Shown one piece after another: positions 12,571-21,300 of a stretch of DNA of 64,000 bases. The position numbers and the translations under genes were made by a program. Below the pieces are notes generated by a model. That model did no database searches, was not told the origin of the DNA, and saw only the letters and a list, made by a program, of their open reading frames with translations. This stretch comes from Anaspis maculata (taxonomy: Eukaryota; Arthropoda; Insecta; Coleoptera; Scraptiidae). The stretch lies in the NCBI GenBank assembly GCA_949128115.1, contig OX421963.1, positions 78,549,635 through 78,613,634 of the forward strand, read 5' to 3'. Position 1 is the stretch's first letter. The number at the start of each line of letters is the position of its first letter.

Positions 12571-12778
12571 GGTTATGTCAACGAGATAATGACAAAAGCC
12601 GACTAATATCTTCAAACATAGCCCCCCGAACACGGAAATATCCCAAAAACACGTCGATTGCAGCATGGTCTTGACATCAGGCTCGGTTCCGAAGAACTGG
12701 ACCTGAAGAAGAGCACACGGGAGGCGAACATGGGGCCAGGGCCAGACGGCTCATCTTGCCGCTAGTAATAAATGAATC

Positions 12779-12967
12779 GTGCCGTCAGTATCGGGCCTCG
12801 TTTTGTGGCCGTTGGTCGCCTTGGATAATGTCGACGGCGTTGAGAGGAAAGTTGCTCTTGCATATGTCCCTGGAATGACATCGGCGTACAATGCGGCGCT
12901 TCAAAAGATGATCCCCATAACAGAAAGAGGCGTGGATGATTTCCAAATGTCGCAAAAGGGTTCTTAG
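12779..12967 (+). CDS. Unrecognised coding-like fragment, 62 codons
   Basis: The frame reads through GLVLWPLVALDNVDGVERK and AYVPGMTSAYNAALQKM with balanced composition, unlike the surrounding AT-rich DNA, and could be a diverged exon or gene relic. No domain recognised. A pyrimidine-rich TTTGTTTACAG acceptor-like site follows at 13048. The opposite strand is also open over the same interval, which weakens the case. Confidence 0.2.
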   Translation: MPSVSGLVLWPLVALDNVDGVERKVALAYVPGMTSAYNAALQKMIPITERGVDDFQMSQKGS

Positions 12968-13475
12968 CACCAAAAACTCTAGGAATGTGAAGAGGTTAGC
13001 TTTTCAAAAATCTTAATTCGGCACATATTTGATTGACATTTGTTTACAGCATTTTTGGAGCCTTCAAGGAGCACCCCTTATATACAAAGGACCTGATTTT
13101 CCCGTCGCTTGCCGGATCGTTTCGAAAACGTGGAGTGTTCATCTATGCGTGGAGTCTGTTCTAACCAGTTTTCAGTCTCCCCTCAATAGCCAGCTGTCAT
13201 TCATTTCTTTATTGTTATTTTCCACAGGTAAAGGCTTACCTGCGACAAATCAAAATTTGTACAGCTCATTCCGTTTTGTACATTAATTTCAATAAATGAT
13301 AGAAAATTTATTGTGTTATATTGTCATTGAACTTTGTTAGGAGGATAATAAGAATTTGGGCAGTGCACGAGTTCAAGAATTCAAGAACTCTGCGTTTTTG
13401 GCAAAGGCACTCCGAACAGAGTTTGAATGCGCATTCTGAACCTTTTTGAAAATTCATGAAAGATCGTGAGTCACC

Positions 13476-13599
13476 TATCATGTGATCAAATGAATTCTCA
13501 TTCTAGATAGGCTGTGGCCTAGCCGAACGCAGCTTTGCACCCATGAATTTGACCAGGCCACAGCCCACCTAAAATAAGAATTCATTTGATCACACGATA
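13476..13599. repeat. 124-bp palindromic element
   Basis: Arms of about 45 bp: the left starts TATCATGTGATCAAATGAATT and the right ends AATTCATTTGATCACACGATA, with GGCTGTGGCCT / AGGCCACAGCC inside. The loop is about 30 bp. This is typical of a small MITE-like foldback. Confidence 0.7.
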
Positions 13600-13619
13600 T
13601 GTGTAAACCTCCAAGGTGT

Positions 13620-13943
13620 AAACCCGCTTTTTGGAGCCATAAAATTCGGTGTGTTCTTGGTTTTAGAAACCTAGCGGCTCTCCGGTATAAAGGGTTGGTG
13701 TGCCGCTTTCGGTTCTGTATGGTTATGCTTATGCTTTCTAAATAAAAGACTGTTTATCAAGAAGAAACCTGCGCCAGACACTTAGGCAACCAAACTATCA
13801 TGTTAAGTTTGGACATCCACCGGCCGGTAAAGTAGGAGAGCCCGAAGCTTGAATAAGACATCCTCATTATTTGAGTCCAAAAAGCGCACTAGATATCTAT
13901 ATTTCGTGAGCCCGAAAGTTATATTAAACCTATATATATATAT
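13620..13943. other. Possible LTR fragment, unassigned
   Basis: A GC-richer stretch contains TCCGGTATAAAGGGTTGG followed by AATAAAAGACTGTTTATC, which resembles a TATA box and poly(A) signal arranged as in an LTR. I found no partner LTR, primer site or coding region, so this is only suggestive. A short TA repeat ends it at 13931-13943. Confidence 0.2.
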
Positions 13944-14361
13944 ACTGAAACGCACCGCTTGTACGGGTCGAAAACACGCGGAGGAAAAATCAATAAGTGT
14001 ATTGGGAATTGAGAGTGCGATGCAAGTTCACCACATGGTTAAAAGATGTCGCTAGCCGTGTAATGTCCACGCAGAAAGTTCGAGACCTGGTATAAAACAA
14101 TTTAGCTATAATTCTTTGGTCACTCTCAACTCCACGCCAAAGACCAGCCGATGTCCATGTGCTCCGCCGCACCTCGAAATTACGCGGCTTCCTCGTGTGC
14201 CATTGCCCGCATCTCGGCGTTCCCAAATTAAATTCGCGACAATACACCCGACGTCTGATTACCAATACACTCATCGCCACACGCGCCACTGTGGCACAGT
14301 CCAGCCCGTCATCGAAGAGATTTCCGTCCGCGCCGCGCTAGTATTAGATGTGATTTGCCCG

Positions 14362-15198
14362 TAGAGATGGGCAAAGCGGCTCAGTTGACTGAACCGGCTC
14401 ACCGGCTCTGGATCAGTCTGAGGAACCGGCTCAATTGAGCCGTTCGGATCAGTAGTCGCACCTTGCACCACGATTCGTAATTTCTTGAACTCGTTCAACT
14501 CGGCTCGCTCGAAACTCAAGCACGGTTCATTCATGATTAATATGTTCACGCCGTTATTGTCTTTTGGTAGGTTGTCGGTAGCTAAGGTACCTATCTGTAC
14601 CCACCTATAGTTAAGGGGAAATAATTCATACGATTTCATTTCATTTATCATAATTAATAGGCCGGGTTCCCATGTCTCAACCTTTTGTCTCAACAAGCCG
14701 AAATTCTAAGAAATCGCCTACTCGCATGTGTTTATGTTTCGCATAAACTGGTAATTATTATTGATAATTGTAATAAAATAAACTGGTTCCTTATCAAATT
14801 AATATTCCCCCTTGTTTTCTAAGCTCAAAATGGGTCGTTCGTGGTGTCGTGTCGAGCTGACTCCATATGCCTCCTCCTATGCCGGCTCCGCTCCGGCTCG
14901 ACAACTCACCAACTCAACTCGTTCAGCGGTTCAGCCGTTCAGTCGTTCTTCGTATCCTTGTGTCAGACTTTCAGCGAAGGATCGAAGGAATTTCCGGAAC
15001 TGGGAGTTTTTGTGATTTCACGGCTCACTCCGCGTCTATCGGCTCATAATCCGATTCCGAATCTCATTTTATTGAAATTTCAATAGCGCATATTAGTGAG
15101 CCGTGAACCGGTTCAATCCAACGGCGCGAACCGGGTCACATGGGTTTTGAAGTGAGCCGGCTCACTGAGCCGGATCACTCCTGAGCCGCCCATCTCTA
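14362..15198. mobile_element. Non-autonomous hAT element
   Basis: An 837-bp insertion with inverted termini TAGAGATGGGC / GCCCATCTCTA, typical of hAT elements, flanked by the perfect 8-bp target duplication TTTGCCCG (14354-14361 and 15199-15206). Copy B of the host repeat has the uninterrupted site (TTTGCCCGGTCTACATC near 25183), which proves the boundaries. The interior is rich in GAACCGGCTC / GAGCCGGTTC-type motifs near both ends (subterminal repeats) and has no transposase frame. Confidence 0.92.
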
Positions 15199-15619
15199 TT
15201 TGCCCGGTCTACATCAAGCTCTTCATCATCGTGAGTCGCAGTCGTCACACCCGTTGATTGTTCATCCCATATTTCTAAATACCGGAATTGCATATTTGCT
15301 CGCGTTCGCGTGGAAATTAGCATCAAGCTCGTTGAATTTTGCACCGGTACGCACCTCATCTCTGATCCGGGATTAATTGCGTTGTACGTTGGGAGACGCC
15401 CTTTATCAAGGAGTTTTTAAGCTAAAGCAAGAGCCCCTGGACCGTGTGGGTATCGCGAGTAACCGAGGCAAACCTGAGTGCGTCATTTGCCTTCGAAGAG
15501 ATTGTATAATTTCATATCCATGGGGTTGTATGTAACCCTTCACACAGAACGCTGCCTGTTGGAAGAGGAACCTGCATCGAGCACTCGTATCTATCTCTGA
15601 TAACAAGCTCCGCGGCGAC

Positions 15620-15842
15620 GTGTCCTGATCTACCTTCGGGCTGTGTCTTGATCTTCCGGTGTCATGTGTCCTGATCTGACGCGGGCTGTGTCTTGATCTT
15701 CCGGTGTCATGTGTCCTGATCGACTTTAGAGTCGTGTCTTGATCTTCCACCGGACGTGTCCTGATCTGCCGCGGGCTGTGTCTTGATCTTCCGCCGGACG
15801 TGTCCTGATCAGTTTCGGGGTCGTGTCTTGATCTTCCTCAGC
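15620..15842. repeat. 45-bp minisatellite, five units
   Basis: Units start with GTGTCCTGATC at 15620, 15666, 15711, 15756 and 15800, and each also contains GTGTCTTGATCTTCC about 22 bp later, so each unit is an internal dimer. The same array with slightly different inserts is present in copy B (25604-25823). Confidence 0.85.
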
Positions 15843-17184
15843 TGGGCTGAGCTTCAGTGCTGGATGCCGGTGCTCGCAGAACGGTACCTCGCGGTGAAAA
15901 AGGAGCGATCTTGTGGGGTGGGGCAGACGACCTACGATCGAGATTTGCAATGTCCTAGAAAGCCACGATCGACACGGGGTAGACTTCAACTTATCAGTGG
16001 GTGGTACCTGCAGTCCAGGGGTTGGGGCTGGAACTTCGACAGAGCTTTGAACGACACTTCTGAATACGCGCTGCTGAATTTAGGGAATCGCGAAACGAGG
16101 AACTGGAAAGAACTAAAATCGCGTTTGTTGAAACCAGGGTTCGGACCCTTCTGTAGAGTCGCAATTGTTAATAATAATCGGTTTAGGCCAACGACCCCCC
16201 CCCCCCTCCGTGAAACTAATATGACTTTGTTTTAGCGTGCAACTGCAATTATTTAGATTCCCATCTTTGTTGGATTATTGAGTACAAGAGAATTATTATT
16301 AATGACGAATGTTATGGAGAGGAGCTTCACCTAGAGTGACGTCCGGTTGGTTCATCGCGTAATTAATGCATTTGTTGCAGTTTCCCCTGAAGTTGATAGA
16401 GATTGTTTAAATCGTGGAATGAAAATCTATTAGAAGCTGTTCGTATAATTCCCTGGACATTCGACGACGCGACGCGACGCTTCGATAAATTTGTACCTAT
16501 AATGAATTGTTACGGCTCAATAGTTGGTTAGCAATCTGATATTTATTCATAAGGAATAATAATTGTTTCGAAGCCTTCTCGCGTTAGTTCGTCGGCGAGC
16601 ACCTCAGTAGGTTTTTAGCAACAATGGGGTTCACTTCACACAAAACAGAACGGGGTTCAATCAAAGGGTCTTCACATGGTAGAGTTTGTACCTTGACTTG
16701 AGTAATTGTTCGCGTACACCATTGGCTCCGAAGTTTTTGGAAGGGTGAAATTTGGTATTGCATTTCCGGCTATAGACACTCGCGGTCGTGAAATCCTTCT
16801 AAGCTTCAAGGGCAATTCAAGGTGAAAATAGGTCCAGTTCTCCACAAGGGCACAGGCCATATCCAATCCCTTCCAAAACGGGCAAAAGATTACCATAGCC
16901 TAAAAAGAGTCATGCAAAAAGAATAGTCCAGAAAATAAGAGACGCAGCCTTTGAAAAGAGTTCATAATAGGAAGAGCCCCGCACACACCGGCCCACGAAC
17001 TTAGATTGTAGGGAACAGGGAGACAACAGAAAAGAGAGGGGGGAGTTCCCATCGCTCGCAAAAGTCACTCAAACCCTTCTTCGGTGTCTAGACGCTGGGC
17101 CTAACCCTAACATAACCTATAACACTAACTTAAATGTTGAATCTGATGAATCCACGATAAGAATTTCGAACCACGCAACCCAAA

Positions 17185-18148
17185 TGTCTCGGCCCCGTTC
17201 ATTGAACACTGCATTCGTGTGCACTGAGGGTATGCAACCCAAAATATCCCTGTGTCGTCCCAGTCCTCACCCCTCACCCCCTGTTCGGTGTGCCTGGCAC
17301 TTGGCTGTCAGGCGCAAGCGTAAACGAGCTCCAGCACTTTCTTCGGCCGTCTTCGGCATTCTTCGGCTTTCTTTCCGCTCGTGCCTTTGCCGCTTCGTTC
17401 GAAGCGGCGTTGATCTCCGTACGTCGAGCGGGAAGCCACGCCGTCTTTTTTTTGGTCATCGTTCTCGCGGCCATCTTGTCGTGCCATCGGCGTACATTCG
17501 TACTCGACCAGAAGCCCATCCAAGGCCCATCGCGTCCGATAGTGACTCCTGGAGGAGCTCTGCAGCATCTCCAAGTCCAGAAAGCGGCAGTTTTCACCGC
17601 TTTCACCGGGGAGCGGCTTGGATCAGCCAGCCGCACACAAAGCTCCAGTTTCGGACGGGATCGAGTCGTTCGTCCGCCATTTTGGTGACGAACACGGGCA
17701 CTCGTGCATTTCACCAGGAAATCCACCACCAGAACGGCCATCCACCACGACGCCGCCTTCGGACTCCGCCAGGACGACGCCGCCACCGAATAAGATCCCG
17801 TAAGTTCCATATTTTCCATTGTTTTTACCATTTACCGTTTATTCCCGTTTGCCGGGGTGTATACCTTCAGTGCAGTTCGTCTCGTTTTCAGGACGCCACT
17901 CGGCGCCAGCGAATCTGCCCCCGATCAGAACCACTCGGATTTTTCATTTCATTTAATTCACATTGTTTTTTTTTTGTTTTGTAATTCTGTCTGTTTGTGT
18001 TTTTTTTTCTTTGTTTTGCATTAAAGTTTTTTATTGTTGTTGTGAATTTTATTCCTGACTGTCGCTTGCTGCTTTCCTAATCCAAGAGTTATTGTTTTAA
18101 TGCAGCCTTCATCGGAAGGCTGCCGTCTTTATGTGTACCGCGCTAACA
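17185..18148 (+). repeat. 5' LTR of BEL/Pao copy 1
   Basis: 964 bp, bounded by TG and CA. It contains an arthropod-type initiator TCAGT at 17867-17871, a late ATTAAA poly(A)-like signal at 18020, and T-rich tracts before it. A canonical donor CCC|GTAAGT at 17800 and acceptor TTTTCAG ending at 17891 would define a 92-nt intron inside the LTR. Long open frames exist on both strands (plus 17184-17984, minus 17274-17831), shared by all four LTRs. Confidence 0.93.
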
Positions 18149-18155
18149 TATAAAT

Positions 18156-18174
18156 TGGTCCTTCGTAGCCGGAT
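18156..18174 (+). promoter_or_regulatory. Primer-binding site, BEL/Pao copy 1
   Basis: TGGTCCTTCGTAGCCGGAT begins seven bases after the LTR. It is complementary to a tRNA 3' end, and matches the tRNA-Tyr acceptor/T-arm sequence as I recall it, apart from one extra base. The tRNA identity is inferred, not checked. Confidence 0.65.
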
Positions 18175-18397
18175 ACAGGCTAAGCATGGTACAGTCAGGA
18201 ATTTAATTCACCTCACTATTGAAACTTTAAAGTCACGGGTCAAACCCACGTGACACTTGTGCGTTGGTCCAGCGTGTTGATCAATTCGTTTTTCGCCCGT
18301 CTCATTCGCACTTTTTCACCTGGGTTGGGTTCGCCATTCAGGTACGCCAACCTAAGGGTCAGTTGCTTTGTTTTCATTTTTCTTTGTGTCGTACACA

Positions 18398-21300
18398 ATG
18401 GACGCAACTCTATCGTCCATCGCGATAGCTATTGCGCGCCTTGAGCCCCTTCTGGAACAAGGCGTCACAGCTACCACCGAGCCAAGCCTCCAACCGGCAT
18501 TTTTAGCCACGTTTGACATTGCGGCGGAAATTTACAACGGTTTCAAGAGCACGGTCAACACTGCCCCTCTCCCCAGTGCCTCCGAGGAGCAGAAGGCTAC
18601 ATTTCTTGAACGTACACTCCGGGCAGACAGCTTGTATGGCAAACTTGCTGCGGTAAAAGCCTCGTTTGCGAATTCAGAGCCGACTTCCTCGCTCTCTCGC
18701 CAAGCCTCGCAAACTTGGTTCGAGACAGGCCGGAGCAATGTCCGATTGCCAAAAATCGCGTTGCCGTTGTTCGACGGAAAGTTAAAATCATGGCCACCAT
18801 ACTATGATCTATTCACGGCGTTAATACACAGAAACCAGTCTCTCTCAGATATTGAACGGTTTCAGTATCTGATCTCGTCTTTATCTGGTGAACCTCTCTC
18901 AATGGTTAAACACCTGCCATTGACGGGAGATAATTACATAATTGCGTTCGACTCGTTGGTTGAGAGATACCAGAACGACCGCGTGCTAGTCACTTTTTAC
19001 TGGCAGTCGATGATGAACGCCTCCTCCGTCACATCTGACTCCGCGCAAGCGCTTCGCCATCTTGTGAACACGTTCAACGAAAATTTAGTGGCGCTCGAGC
19101 AGTATCCGCATATCGATCTGTGGGATTTCACCCTGTCGAGCATGCTGCTCCAGAAACTCGATGAGTCGACGCGAAAACGTTTCGAGGTGCAGTCAGCTGG
19201 CACCCCCTTTCCCAAATACGAAGACGTCAAGTCTTTCGTGCTCGACCAATGCAAGGCTTTCGAGGCAACTGCCTTAAATTCTAAAACGCAATCGAACTCC
19301 CGCTCCACACGGGCAAACACCGTTACCGTGAAGCCCGAGGTCAGCCGCAAGTCGTGGGCCTCACATACGTTGGTGTCTCAGACTTCATCTGCCCCAGCGA
19401 CGTCGCATGAGTCAGCATGTTCTCATTGTGGGGCGAGAAGTCATAGAGTCACCGCGTGCAAGACTTTTCTGTCAATGTCCCCAAATGACAGATATTTGGC
19501 GGTCAAACAGAAAAGGCTCTGTCTCAACTGCTTGAGCACCAATCACGGCGCTCCAAAATGTCCATCGTCGTATTCGTGTCGGCAGTGCCACGCCAGGCAT
19601 CACACCTTGCTGCACTTCCCCAAGCCACATAGAACTGCAGGTCATGAGTCACCCAGTTCTTTATCGAATCCAGTTGAATTACCGCAAATCGTTTCCCCTG
19701 GTCTTCCAGAAAATGTCGCGAATTCGGTGACGAATCTCGCCTCAAGCCTCAAGGCAGCTCATGTTTTGTTGGCCACGGCAATCGTTCACGTTCGTGACCG
19801 GTGGGGAGGCTACCAAAGCCTCCGTGCGCTCATAGACCCTGCCAGTCAGGCATCGTTTATTTTGGACTCCTGCGTGCGCAAATTGGGTCTATCCCCATCA
19901 AATCACAATGTGCCCGTTTTTGGCTTGGGTCTCACCCCCGCCAATTCGACGTGTGGCACAGTCACTTGCCAGGTCAAGGCTGATGATGAGTCTCTCCCAA
20001 TCCCTGAATTGGAGTTAATTGTCCTGCGCAGGATTTGTGGTAACCTGCCAGACACCGCTTTGAACCCGGATCAATTCCACTTGAACTTATCGAATCTGGC
20101 GGATCCCACATGGTTCAAGCCAGGCCCCATTCAAGTGTTGTTGGGCGCCGACGTTTATCCGTCAGTCGTGAAAGAGGGAATCGTCTCGTCAGGTCCGTCA
20201 CAGCCTGTTGCCATAAACACCATTTTTGGCTGGGCTCTTCTCGGTCCCTTTCAAACCCCGTCAAAACCTCTGCATTCCTTTTTGGTTTGCACTCCAACTG
20301 GAATCGACGAGTCTCTGCACAAATTTTGGGAAGTAGAGGAAATCTCGTCACCATCGTCCAAAACACGTTTGTCCCCAGATGATGAACGTGCAGAAATTTG
20401 TTTCCGGGACTCTGTCTACCGTTGTCCGTCAGGTCGTTTTGGGGTTTCGCTTCCCTTCAAAAGGGAGTCCCCCACCTTTGAACATTGCAGGTCTATGGCT
20501 GACCGCCGTTGGTTAGCTATCGAACGTCGCCTGGTCCGTCAGGACACACTCCGTGATCTGTACATAGCATTCATGCGCGACTACCTCGACCTAGGTCACA
20601 TGACCTTGCTGGACGCAGAACCTCCAGATTCTGAGGCGTATTACATCCCTCATCATCCGATCGTCAAGATCGAAGACGACAAGCCGAAAATTCGCGTCGT
20701 TTTTGATGCTTCGGCGCAAGCGCCGAATCATTTATCTCTCAACGAGACGCTTCTCGTCGGTCCTAAGTTACAACAGGACATAGCAGCTTTGCTACTGCAG
20801 TTTCGGTGTGAGCCGATCGTTTTTACTTGTGACTTCCGTCAGATGTATCGGCAGATACTTATCTCGCCCGAACATCGCAAGTATCAACTCATTCGCTTTC
20901 GTTTCTCCCCTGATCGACCCATTGAAACGTACCAATTGAACACCATTACATATGGTGTTTCTTCGGCACCGTTTCTAGCGGTTCGCACGTTGCTTCACTT
21001 GGCAGAACAAAGCGCCTCGAAGTTTCCATTGGCTTCGCAGGCAATTCGCCGTAATTTGTATGTAGACGATCTACTTTGCGGTGCGAACTCCGTGGAATCA
21101 GCACGGGAATTACAAACGCAGCTAATCAACCTGCTCCAATCGGGTTGCTTTGAATTGCGCAAGTGGGCAAGCAATCACCCTGATGTGCTGCAAGACATAC
21201 CACTTGATCACGTTCGAACTCAGCCGTCCACTTTCAGTGACGTTGCTGACAATACTGTAAAAATTCTTGGCCTCCAGTGGCAAGCGGCAACAGACACCTT

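Larger units (their letters stand above)
13944..17184. repeat. 2.5-kb tandem unit, copy A (interrupted)
   Basis: It begins with GAAACGCACCGCTTGTACGG and matches copy B (24774-27230) throughout, apart from an 837-bp hAT insertion at 14362-15198. It is interrupted at 17184 by the first BEL/Pao element and resumes at 24679-24773. It contains a 45-bp minisatellite and no recognisable gene. The minus-strand ends of both copies hold 62-77 codon frames without known domains. Identity of the unit is unknown. Confidence 0.8.

Noticed and set aside
15605..15842. CRISPR-like array
   Set aside because: The 45-bp units are contiguous minisatellite repeats without unique spacers, in eukaryotic sequence.
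17095..17135. Telomere-like CCTAACCCTAAC text
   Set aside because: Only two or three degenerate units; no (TTAGG)n array. The same text in copy B (27062) is part of the 2.5-kb unit.
17184..17984. LTR-spanning 266-codon frame as a host or accessory gene
   Set aside because: It begins exactly at the LTR edge, changes length with T-run indels, and has no domain; near-identical LTRs give no evidence of selection.
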